From: Neomicrococcus lactis
Lineage (GTDB): Bacteria; Actinomycetota; Actinomycetes; Actinomycetales; Micrococcaceae
Direction: 5' to 3'
Assembly (NCBI RefSeq): GCF_014200305.1
Contig: NZ_JACHBL010000001.1
Coordinates: 620,001-684,000, forward strand
DNA length: 64,000 bases
Shown here: positions 1-8,500 of the stretch, piece after piece
Position numbering within the stretch: position 1 is the stretch's first letter
How the letters are laid out: every line of letters begins with the position of its first letter
Made by a program: the position numbers and the translations under genes
Notes under the pieces: generated by a model
What the model was told of the DNA's origin: nothing
Database searches by the model: none
The model's input: only the letters and a program-made list of their open reading frames with translations

Positions 1-342
1 GATTTGCGCGCCGCCGCAGACATCATCAAGGGACGCCAGAAGGATCCTAACGTTCGCATGATTGTGGTGCCCGGCTCCGCGCGTGTTCGGTTGGAAGCTG
101 AAGCTGCCGGTCTGGACAAGATCTTCAAGGACTTCGGTGCAGAATGGCGCTTCGCCGGTTGCTCGATGTGCTTGGGCATGAACCCGGACCAGCTGGCACC
201 GGGGGAGCGTTGCGCATCTACCTCAAACCGTAACTTTGAAGGACGTCAGGGCAAGGGCGGTCGTACCCACCTTGTTTCTCCTGTTGTCGCCGCGGCTACC
301 GCCATTCGCGGCACGCTGTCCGCCCCGAGCGACGTGGCATAG
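1..342 (+). CDS. leuC: 3-isopropylmalate dehydratase large subunit, C-terminal part
   Basis: C-terminal 113 residues of LeuC, the large subunit of the cytosolic aconitase-family enzyme that converts 2-isopropylmalate to 3-isopropylmalate in leucine synthesis, working with LeuD. The frame is open from base 1, so the start lies before the window. The fragment shows the CSMC pair, two of the cysteines that hold the 4Fe-4S cluster, then GMNPDQL and NRNFEGRQG, which are typical of the family's active-site side. leuD begins 36 bases downstream on the same strand, so the two subunits are probably cotranscribed. Identification is firm; only the missing N-terminal part is unknown. Confidence 0.95.
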   Translation, partial: DLRAAADIIKGRQKDPNVRMIVVPGSARVRLEAEAAGLDKIFKDFGAEWRFAGCSMCLGMNPDQLAPGERCASTSNRNFEGRQGKGGRTHLVSPVVAAATAIRGTLSAPSDVA

Positions 343-378
343 TCCGCCGGATCTTGTTTTAGAAGAGGAATTATCACC

Positions 379-978
379 ATGGAGAAATTCACTACTCACA
401 CCGGAATCGGTGTCCCACTGCGCTCTAGCAACGTCGACACGGACCAGATTATCCCGGCCGTCTACCTCAAGCGCATCACGCGTACGGGTTTTGAAGATGC
501 GCTGTTTGCCGGGTGGCGCAACGACCCCAACTTCATCCTGAACAAAGAGCCATACTCGTCCGGCACAGTGCTGGTGGCCGGACCTGACTTCGGTACGGGT
601 TCCTCACGCGAGCACGCCGTGTGGGCGCTCAAGGACTACGGCTTCAAGGTAGTACTGTCATCCCGCTTCGCCGACATCTTCCGAGGTAACTCGGGCAAGC
701 AGGGGTTGTTGGCCGCGCAGGTGGCTCAGGATGACATCGAGATCATTTGGAAAGAGATCGAAAACAACCCAGGCACTACCGTCACGGTTGATCTGGAATC
801 GAAGACCGTGACGTGTGGCTCCGTATCCGCGCCTTTTGATATCGATGACTACACTCGCTGGCGCCTGATTGAGGGCCTTGACGACATCGACCTGACGCTC
901 AAGCAGGAAGCGGACATCACGGCTTACGAAGCAACCCGCCCGGCGTTCAAGCCGACGACGTTGCCAGCGAAGAGCTAG
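379..978 (+). CDS. leuD: 3-isopropylmalate dehydratase small subunit
   Basis: LeuD, 199 residues, the usual length for the small (swivel-domain) subunit of isopropylmalate isomerase. The N-terminal part has the [12 protein letters not shown] stretch and the middle has [13 protein letters not shown], the substrate-recognition loop shared with aconitases. It pairs with LeuC in the cytosol for the second step of leucine synthesis. The ATG start is preceded by AGAAGAGGAA at a normal distance. leuC ends 36 bases upstream, and a strong intrinsic terminator follows at 1026-1060, so leuCD forms the end of a transcription unit. Confidence 0.96.
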   Translation: MEKFTTHTGIGVPLRSSNVDTDQIIPAVYLKRITRTGFEDALFAGWRNDPNFILNKEPYSSGTVLVAGPDFGTGSSREHAVWALKDYGFKVVLSSRFADIFRGNSGKQGLLAAQVAQDDIEIIWKEIENNPGTTVTVDLESKTVTCGSVSAPFDIDDYTRWRLIEGLDDIDLTLKQEADITAYEATRPAFKPTTLPAKS

Positions 979-1025
979 ATACTCACAGGTAATTTTAAGA
1001 AACATATATGTGTTTCGCTATGATT

Positions 1026-1060
1026 GGTCAGGCGTCAGTTGGCGCCTGACCTTTCTTTTT
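1026..1060 (+). terminator. Rho-independent terminator of leuCD
   Basis: A perfect 9-base inverted repeat (GGTCAGGCG at 1026-1034, CGCCTGACC at 1043-1051) with an 8-base loop is followed directly by TTTCTTTTT. This is a textbook intrinsic terminator 48 bases after the leuD stop. It also argues against any start of the next gene lying upstream of it. Confidence 0.9.
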
Positions 1061-1092
1061 GGGTTATGGTGTTTCGCGTGGGGGAGAAATGT

Positions 1093-1923
1093 GTGGTCAT
1101 TCGTATGAATGGATTACGAAGGTCGGGGTGTGCTCTCAGCCTGGCAATCGCAGCTGGGATTGTCCTGCCGGCGGTAGCAATCGCTGCTCCTCTTGACCCT
1201 TCCTCGACACTTTCCACCACTGTTACGAGCCCTTCACCCGATCAGCCCGCTCCCGTTGAGACTCTCGAACCAGCGCCGAGTGCGGATCCCACTACTGCTC
1301 CTGCAACGACTTCAGCGCCAGCAACGTCGCGTGCACCCGTGATTCGCCCCACGCCGAAACCTACCTATGTTGCGCCCGCTCCAGCGACAAGATCAACGAG
1401 CGCGCCGCAACAAAACAACACCCGGTATGACGCCACGACTGGCTTCCAGATCGATAGCGCCACAGGGTGGCAAATTCACCCGCGTACGGGTCTGCTTATT
1501 CGTCCGTCTGACGGCCGCCTCATCGAGCGCGGGACAATGGCACAGAGCGATTATTACTATGACTTTTCAGTGCGACTGGTTAAAGCTGTAGTTCCTACGC
1601 CTACACCGAAAGTGGCGACTAGCAGCGCTGCAGCACCCACTTCCGAGGCGCCAGCGACCGAGTCCAGCCTGAGCGCGTCACCGTCGTCTAGTGAAAGTTC
1701 AAGTGCCGACGCGTCAGCCTCCAGCACAGAGTCTTCGGTGGCGTCTGAGTCGGGCTCAGCAGCGGCTTCTAGCTCTGCAACCTCGGAGGTTGTCGCGACT
1801 GACGCATCTGCGGCCCAATCTGAAAACTCATCTCAAGTAGTTGTGAACCTTTTGGTCGGCGCCCTAGTAGTGGCGCTGGGCGTCTTCTACTACTCCAAAG
1901 TTTTCCGTAAGAGGCGTCCTTGA
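1093..1923 (+). CDS. Secreted, membrane-anchored Ser/Thr/Pro/Ala-rich surface protein
   Basis: A 276-residue surface protein of unknown function. The GTG start is chosen because GGGGGAGA precedes it and because the frame upstream runs through the leuD terminator; an ATG at 1105 is the alternative. Residues about 8-35 look like a Sec signal peptide (basic GLRRSG, a long Ala/Leu/Val core, then AIAAP). A Pro/Ala/Thr-rich stretch follows. Residues 113-144 hold four tandem 8-residue units (DATTGFQI, DSATGWQI, HPRTGLLI, RPSDGRLI). A long Ser/Ala-rich stalk leads to a final transmembrane helix (NLLVGALVVALGVFYY) and a KVFRKRRP cytoplasmic tail. There is no LPxTG motif. Low-complexity stalks of this kind commonly span the cell wall and are often glycosylated. 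It heads the first polysaccharide island, but a functional link is inference. Confidence 0.8.
   Translation: MVIRMNGLRRSGCALSLAIAAGIVLPAVAIAAPLDPSSTLSTTVTSPSPDQPAPVETLEPAPSADPTTAPATTSAPATSRAPVIRPTPKPTYVAPAPATRSTSAPQQNNTRYDATTGFQIDSATGWQIHPRTGLLIRPSDGRLIERGTMAQSDYYYDFSVRLVKAVVPTPTPKVATSSAAAPTSEAPATESSLSASPSSSESSSADASASSTESSVASESGSAAASSSATSEVVATDASAAQSENSSQVVVNLLVGALVVALGVFYYSKVFRKRRP
1429..1524 (+). repeat. Four tandem 24-base units coding an 8-residue repeat
   Basis: Codons 113-144 of the surface protein fall into four consecutive 8-residue units, each with a small or polar residue, then (T/D)G, two variable residues and a closing Ile. The DNA copies have diverged, so this is a protein-level repeat and not a recent slippage product. 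Confidence 0.7.
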
Positions 1924-2005
1924 GGGTATCGCAATGGGCGTATAGAAATCACTGTCTAGCATTGAGGCCTGCTCAACTTGGGTTGGCTTGCGAAAGCGCA
2001 GTGTC

Positions 2006-3826
2006 ATGCTAAAGACGTCGAAGACTTCTAAAAAGCAGGTTCGCATTAGCGCCGCCACTGACTGGCCATTCTCGCTGAAGAATCTGTGGGCTATGAGAGG
2101 TCCGCTGCTGGAGACTTGGCGCGCGGAACCAGTGTCGATGATTGTCAATTTGCATAGGCGCCGAGGGAATCAACGCACGGCCGCCGTTATTGACTTTGTC
2201 AGCCAGCGAAGCTCTGGTTTTCCCTTGGTCGGTGTCTCCGCGTTGACAGCGTTGCTAGCTGAAGATGCCGCAACGCTGGAAAAGCGTTTGAATGTGGCCA
2301 AGAGCGTTAAGCTCACCTCCAGAGGTGCAAAGGTCCTCGCTGACATAGCTATCACTGCCGGCCATGTGGGTCTTGCTGAAGTGTTTGCTGCGTCGATGAC
2401 TAACTCAAACTCGGGTGCACGTGTCACTCGCGCAAAGCTTCTCTGGCATAACGGCGAGCTCTCGAAGGCTATTGAGCAACTTTCAGGCTCCAATCATCGG
2501 GAGAGCCGGTTACGCGAGTTCTACTCAGCCGAGCGGGAAGTTTTCGGAGGCTGGCGGCCACGGCTCGAAAGTCTTGAAGATTTCTCGCCGATTCCCAATG
2601 TTGTCCTTCATCTATTGACGAATTCGTTGCCACATACGGAGTCTGGATATACGCAACGCTCGCATTCCATTCTCTTGGAACAAGCCAAATCCGGTGTGGA
2701 AGTTCATGCTGTGACCCGGCTTGGTTACCCGCAGAGCATCGGCGTCCCACATGCTCACGGTGTCGACATTGTTGACGGCATCAAATATCACCGAATGTCT
2801 CTTGATGGTCCACGACTTAACCTGCGGGATCATCATCAGCAAGAAGCCGAAAAGCTGTTAGATCTCGTTAGTACCATTCGGCCTTCTGTGATCCACACCA
2901 CCACCCACTTTGTTAACGGTCTAGTAGCAGGTGCTGTCTCCAGAGCTGCAGGTATTCCCTGGATCTACGAAATCCGGGGGCAACTCTCTGATACTTGGGC
3001 CTCGAAGCGAGGACCAGAAGCGGTAAGAAGTGAGCGGTACCTCTCGTTCAAACGAGAAGAATTGGCCGTAGCTCGTTCGGCAGACGCGGTGATCACCATT
3101 GGCGAGCAAATGAGAGAACTCTTGATTTCCCGTGAGATGGACTCCAGCTCCATTTCCATGGCTCCGAATGCGGTGGGGGAGTCGTTTCTTGTCTCTCCGA
3201 GAAGCGCGGAGATGGTACGGGCTGAACTGGGGCTTGAGGTGTCCCCGATATTCATGGGGACCGTGAGCTCACTTGTGGAGTACGAGGGTCTGGAGACCCT
3301 GATTCAAGCCTATGCCCTCCTTCGGTCTAGGAGGGACGATATTCGTCTCCTGATAGTGGGCGATGGCGCATCGGGGCTGCGTTTGCGACGCGCAGCCACA
3401 GAACTTGGACTCGATCCCGCAACGATCTTCACTGGACGGGTGCCTCGAGAACAAGCAGTTAAGTATCACCAGGCACTGGACATCTTTGTTGTCCCGAGAC
3501 AGGACCTCTTGGTTACGCGCGCAGTTACCCCGCTGAAACCAGTTGAAGCAATGGCCATGGAACGGCCTGTTGTAGCTTCCGATCTGCCCGCCCTTCGCGA
3601 AATCGTCACCGACGGAGTGACTGGTGTCCTCGTACCTCCTTCAGATCATGTAGAACTCGCAAAGGCTCTGGAGGAATTGGTGGATGACTCGGAATTGCGC
3701 CTTCGAATGGGGCGCGCCGGGCGAGAGTCGGTCTTGCAGAATCGCACATGGCGCAGCAGCGTACAAGCTAGCCTCAAGCTGTACAAACAATTTTCTGAGA
3801 GAAACACCAGCACAATAAATGACTGA
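2006..3826 (+). CDS. Family 4 glycosyltransferase with helical N-terminal extension
   Basis: A 606-residue protein. The C-terminal two thirds (from about residue 195) is a GT-B fold family 4 glycosyltransferase. It has LLTNSLPHTESGY at the N-lobe entry, an EIRGQL motif, then the C-lobe features PNAVGE, GTVSSLVEYEGLETL, VGDGASG and the nucleotide-sugar site KPVEAMAMERPVVASDL. The first 190 residues are helical and hydrophilic with no recognised domain. The start is uncertain: ATG at 2006 is used, TTG at 1988 is possible. The stop overlaps the permease start by 8 bases, which implies coupling. The GT half is closely similar to the C-terminal half of the 991-residue protein at 34489-37464, including LTNSLPHT-SGY-QRSHSIL and WASxRG. 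It likely adds a sugar to a cell-surface polymer precursor in the cytoplasm; donor and acceptor cannot be read from the sequence. Confidence 0.85.
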   Translation: MLKTSKTSKKQVRISAATDWPFSLKNLWAMRGPLLETWRAEPVSMIVNLHRRRGNQRTAAVIDFVSQRSSGFPLVGVSALTALLAEDAATLEKRLNVAKSVKLTSRGAKVLADIAITAGHVGLAEVFAASMTNSNSGARVTRAKLLWHNGELSKAIEQLSGSNHRESRLREFYSAEREVFGGWRPRLESLEDFSPIPNVVLHLLTNSLPHTESGYTQRSHSILLEQAKSGVEVHAVTRLGYPQSIGVPHAHGVDIVDGIKYHRMSLDGPRLNLRDHHQQEAEKLLDLVSTIRPSVIHTTTHFVNGLVAGAVSRAAGIPWIYEIRGQLSDTWASKRGPEAVRSERYLSFKREELAVARSADAVITIGEQMRELLISREMDSSSISMAPNAVGESFLVSPRSAEMVRAELGLEVSPIFMGTVSSLVEYEGLETLIQAYALLRSRRDDIRLLIVGDGASGLRLRRAATELGLDPATIFTGRVPREQAVKYHQALDIFVVPRQDLLVTRAVTPLKPVEAMAMERPVVASDLPALREIVTDGVTGVLVPPSDHVELAKALEELVDDSELRLRMGRAGRESVLQNRTWRSSVQASLKLYKQFSERNTSTIND

Positions 3827-4706
3827 ACAACAGAGTCAACCCAGTGAGTTCAATCAGGTGCACCTTGATCTTTCGGGAATGCGCCATCTTTACCACCGTC
3901 CGCGGCTTGGCGACTACATTTCGCAAATGTGGCGCGCACGCACACTGGCGTTCAGTGAAGCTCGAGCAAGCGTTTTGCTCAAGAACCAACGTAGCTATCT
4001 AGGTGGCGTCTGGCTGGTTCTGAATCCAATCTTGAACGGGCTCGTCTACTTCGCTGTTTTTGGGCTTGTCTTGCGTGTGGGATCCCGTGTGGAAAACTAC
4101 TTAGGTTTCTTGTTTATCGGAATGTTCATGTTTCAGATGACTTCCGGAACTATTACCCAAAGTGCTGACTCTATTTTCTCTTTGCGAAGAGTAATCACGA
4201 GCCTTTCCCTGCCGGTAGCTATGGCGCCTAGTATCAATACGCTTCGGCGGTGGCTCGATGGCTTGCCTTCGTATCTTGTTATGGTGCTTTTGGTATTGCT
4301 CATTCCTCCAATGGAAACGCTGAGTTGGAAAGCACTGTTCATCATCCCTCTCATCGCTCTCCAATTCGTTCTGTCTCTGGGAATGGCTTACGTGGCCGCC
4401 TACGTTGTGTCTCGTGTCCACGACTTCACCAATATTTTGACTGTCGGAATACGCGGCTGGATGTTTGCATCGGGGGTGATGTTCCCTGTTACGGATATCT
4501 CCAATCTGCATCCAACGTTGGGGGTGCTTGTGCATTGGAACCCCTTGCATCACGTTCTCGAAATCGCACGAAGTGTGTTGTTATATGACACTTTTCCGAG
4601 CTGGGGTTCGTGGGAAATTCTGGGAATTTGGGCTATTGGGACGCTCGTACTTGGACTTTTCTTGATTTGGCGGAGGGAAGGAAAGTATGACTTCAATGAC
4701 GTCTGA
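3819..4706 (+). CDS. ABC-2 type polysaccharide export permease (Wzm/TagG-like)
   Basis: A 295-residue integral membrane protein of the ABC-2 permease family that exports lipid-linked polysaccharides (O-antigen Wzm, teichoic acid TagG). A cytoplasmic N-terminal part carries the amphipathic stretch before the first helix (SVLLKNQRSYLGGVWLVLNPILNG), followed by about six membrane segments, and it ends in a short charged tail. It overlaps the preceding GT by 8 bases and the following ATPase-like gene by 20 bases. A paralogue lies at 52417-53331; the two share NYLGFLFIGMFMF versus NFLGYLIIGTFMF and HVLEIARSVLLY versus CVLEIARDALLY. The permease itself looks intact. The neighbouring ATPase-like protein lacks catalytic motifs, so which ATPase drives it is an open question. 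Confidence 0.88.
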   Translation: MTEQQSQPSEFNQVHLDLSGMRHLYHRPRLGDYISQMWRARTLAFSEARASVLLKNQRSYLGGVWLVLNPILNGLVYFAVFGLVLRVGSRVENYLGFLFIGMFMFQMTSGTITQSADSIFSLRRVITSLSLPVAMAPSINTLRRWLDGLPSYLVMVLLVLLIPPMETLSWKALFIIPLIALQFVLSLGMAYVAAYVVSRVHDFTNILTVGIRGWMFASGVMFPVTDISNLHPTLGVLVHWNPLHHVLEIARSVLLYDTFPSWGSWEILGIWAIGTLVLGLFLIWRREGKYDFNDV

Positions 4707-5490
4707 TTCTGCCGAGAGACGGCCCACACTCGTTGTTAAAAACGTCTACGCAGAACACCGACAGAAAACCTCAGGCCGGCAGCAATCCGCAGGAGGTCCG
4801 CGACTAGAGGACGTTTCTTTTCACGTCGTTGAAGGCGAGTCGATCGGCATTCTTGGAACGACGGCCGACGGAATCGGGCTACTGAGCGAGGTGATTTGCG
4901 GCCGCCTAGAACCGGTCCAGGGCGACGTCTATGTTCGGCCCGGTGCCTGTCTTCTTGAAGCTCCGACTCCTGCTGAACTTCAACAGAGTCTTTACGAAAC
5001 AATTGAACGTTTTGCAATGACGCAAGATGTTAATGGGCGTGCGCTCAAGAAAGCTGTCCAACGAACTGTTCGTCAATCAGCGCTGGATGAAAACCAATTG
5101 TTGACTCGAGTGGCGGATCTAGAGGCTTCGGTCGTAGATCTCGCAAAGGTTTCAGCAGCGTTGAACACATCCCCTTCCGTGTTACTTGCGACCTCAAGTG
5201 TTGCCACCGGAAACGCGCTTTTAGCCGACCCGGGCAATGTTTGGTTCGAGAGATACATAGCGCGTGGGGGAGCGGCTGTTATCTTCGGACAGACGACTCG
5301 AACCATGGTTCGTGCGTGTTCCCGCATCATTTGGTTACATGAGGGCCGGGTCTTGATGGACCGACCAGCCGTAGAAGTACACCGAGCAAAGGCTGCGCTC
5401 GACGAGAATAAAACCAATAAAACCCTAATGGGCCAATATATTCGGCGCTATCAGCAAGAATATGTAGCCCCAAGATTCGGCACTTTCTAG
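4687..5490 (+). CDS. Degenerate ABC ATP-binding protein (Wzt-like, catalytic motifs lost)
   Basis: A 267-residue protein that matches the Wzt-type ATPase at 51536-52411 along its length but lacks all ATPase motifs. Where the paralogue has GTNGSGKST (Walker A), this one has GTTADGIGL at residues 57-65, so Lys is Ile63 and Ser is Gly64. The signature SSG becomes EAS (146-148). The Walker B Asp-Glu becomes Thr169-Ser170, and the switch His becomes Gln202. From the signature to Walker B the two align without a gap, and the segment CSRIIWLHEGRVLMD matches CSRVLWIERGQLLMD. The frame is open and well translated: ATG with GGAGGGAAGG upstream, overlapping the permease by 20 bases. So it is not a decayed frame but a maintained non-catalytic homologue. 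It may be a structural partner of the permease, a regulator, or half of an asymmetric heterodimer; these are inferences. Confidence 0.82.
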   Translation: MTSMTSDSAERRPTLVVKNVYAEHRQKTSGRQQSAGGPRLEDVSFHVVEGESIGILGTTADGIGLLSEVICGRLEPVQGDVYVRPGACLLEAPTPAELQQSLYETIERFAMTQDVNGRALKKAVQRTVRQSALDENQLLTRVADLEASVVDLAKVSAALNTSPSVLLATSSVATGNALLADPGNVWFERYIARGGAAVIFGQTTRTMVRACSRIIWLHEGRVLMDRPAVEVHRAKAALDENKTNKTLMGQYIRRYQQEYVAPRFGTF

Positions 5491-5522
5491 ACGACTAATT
5501 GAAATTGGAGCCAAGGTAGTAG

Positions 5523-8500
5523 ATGTCCCAGGAGATAGATGACTTGTCCCTCGTCGAGCGAGCGACAAGATATGCCGTTGTCCAGCAGCATGGCATTGAG
5601 GACAAGGGCCAAGAGGAGCTTCAACAGGTAGTCACGGAGCTACATTTTGAACTTGAGCGTTTGAAGCAGGAATTAAGCCAGACTGAAGACGCGCAGAGTC
5701 TTTCAGCTTCCCAGTTGGCTCAGTCGCAAAAGCAACTGGCGGACATGCAGCGAAAGATGCAGAAGCAGCTTGAGCGTGCCACGAAGTTTAAGGTTGCGTA
5801 CGAGAATCTTAAGCATTCCCCAGACGTGCGTATTGGACGCGCAGTCGTTGGACCAATGCGCAAAATTCGTGCCCTTGCCTCAAGTCCTGCCAAGCCTGAA
5901 CTTGAGCAGCAGAAGACCCCAACTAAATTTGTGGTTGCACATGCTGACACAGCTAAGTCCAAAAAGACCGAACCAATCGAATCGGCGGTAAAGCAGAGAA
6001 TTGCAGAAGCTAAAAGGCGCTATGTTCGCAGCGGCGACGTGAGTGAGCCACTCAGCATTCTCGAAGAACTAACGGATCACCTGACATCGGCAGATAAACG
6101 ATTGTTGGCTCAGATTCGGGGCACCGAGCGTGTTATGGAGGCGTCGCTTCCGGTTCCACCGCGCCAATTTACACCCGGATATATTCCGAAGAAGGGCCGA
6201 ATTCTGTACTGTGCCCACAGCACAGGCCATTTCAATTCCAACGGGTACTCCACGCGCACGGCTGGACTGACAGGAGCGCTTTCGAAGATTTCCGACATTG
6301 TAGTTGCTGCGCGACCGGGGTACCCTTGGGACTCTTCAACACACCATCCCGCGACTCGGAATCGACGATTCATCAAGAATATTGATGGCGTTACCCATGT
6401 GTTCAACCCAGGACCGTCGCTTAAGAGCGATCCAATAGACGTCTTTCTGCATCGTTCAGCGGACATCTTTGTTCGCGAAGCCATTGCACAGCGAGCCTCG
6501 CTTATTCAGTCGGCTTCTAATCATCTGACCGCGTTACCTGCACTCATCGCCGCCAGACGACTGGGGCTTCCCTTCGTTTATGAAGTCCGGGGGTTGTGGG
6601 AAGTCACAGAGGCGTCTACAAACATCGATTGGTTGGACTCCGAACGATACTTGGCTGCAATTCAGCTGGAGACCCAAGTCGCTAAAGAGGCGGATAAGGT
6701 CCTCGCAATTACAAGTCAATTGAAGGACGAGCTTGTTCGCCGCGGGGTTTCTTCCGACCGCATTGAACTCTTGCCAAACGCTTCGGATCCGTTCGATTTT
6801 GTTCCCTTCCCGGCTTCGAAAGCGCTGAAGAAGAAGCATTCAATATCAGATGAAGATATCGTTGTTGGCTATGCCGGATCGGTCATCGCTTACGAGGGGC
6901 TGGAACTTTTAGTCCATGGTTTCCATCAAGCGCTTTCGACCGCTGAAAACCTTAAGCTTGTTGTTGTTGGCGACGGTGCTGGACTGTCGAAGGTCCGTGA
7001 TCTCGTATCAGATCTTGGTATTACCGGGAACGTCCGTTTCGCAGGTAGAATGCCCGCTTCGAAGGTTCCTGACTATGTGAATCTTATGGACATCGTGGCG
7101 TGTCCACGACTTTCCAACCCTGTCACGGAGATGGTGTCTCCGATTAAGCCACTCGAGGCTTTTGCTGCAGGAAAGCCAGTGCTTGCTTCGAACGTGGCTC
7201 CGCTTGTGGATCTCATCGGTCCTGATCAAGAACGAGGTCAACTTTTTGAAGCAGGAGATGAATCTAGCCTTTGTAACGCACTGCTTGAACTTGCTGCAGA
7301 CAGTGAACTTCGTGCCGATAAGGGCAGGTCTGCTCGAACCTGGGTCGAAGCGAATCGCAGCTGGGAAGTCACCGCGAGTTCACTAAAACTGATTCATGAC
7401 GAACTGCTAGGCCTGGAGCGCAACGATAGCATCATTGGCACCATCGAAAAGAGCCAGAAATCGCTGAGTGAAGTAACAATTGCGCTCATCTCTGACGAAT
7501 TTACTCGTCGTTCAATTGAGTCGGAATGCAACATTGTTTTCCCGGAACCGAACACATGGCGAGAAGAACTCGAAAAGCAATCGGTTGACGCATTGCTGAT
7601 CGAGTCGGCGTGGGAAGGAAACGGGGGAGCCTGGCACCGAAAAGTTGGCTACTACGATGACGAATCTTTCGCCGATCTCACTGAATTAGTCGACTGGTGC
7701 CGTACGCAAAAAATTCCCACCATCTTCTGGAACAAGGAAGATCCGGTGCATTTCCAGCGATTCAAGAAGACAGCTGCTCTTGCGGATCATGTATTCACGA
7801 CAGATGAGAACATGATTCCCAACTACTTTGCGACCTCCACAGGCCTAACGAAGACCTACTCTACTTTGCCATTCTGGGCACAGCCGTCGCTCCATAATCC
7901 TCTCCCGCCGGCCGGTGAACGAACTGAGACTATTGCTTATGGCGGCTCTTATTACGGTGATCGATATCCAGATCGCTCGCGTACGCTTTCGAGTTTGCTG
8001 GAGTCAGTCTCGTCCTTCGGCCTGACGATTTATGACCGTCAGGCAAATTATGCAGATTCTCCATATCACTATCCGGAGAATCTGCGCGCATTTGTACAAG
8101 GTGGACTGAGCTACCCGGAAATGGTTGATGCATACAAGCGTCACCCGGTTCATATTAACGTCAACTCGGTAGTCGATTCACCCACCATGTTTTCGCGTCG
8201 AGTGATGGAACTAGCTGCCTGCGGAACGCCCACCATTTCAGGTGCCGGTTTGGGCGTGCATAACATCATGGATGGACTGATTCCAACGACGTCCGCGCGA
8301 GCAACTGTAACGGCCATCGCTAATCTTTGGATGACCAATGAAAAGGAACGTCTGCGCGACGCTTGGAAATTGCACCGCCACGCTTACAGTGCTCATCTTT
8401 CTGAACATCGACTTGCACTGATGCTGCGCACGGCAGGTCTGGAGATCCAGACAAGTGAAGTTCCTACTTATTGCCTTAAACTAGCCCTGCTCACGGAGCG

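Noticed and set aside
4687-5490. Reading the first-island ATPase as an active Wzt
   Set aside because: Walker A Lys, signature SGG-type residues, Walker B DE and the switch His are all absent; overall similarity alone would have given the wrong annotation.
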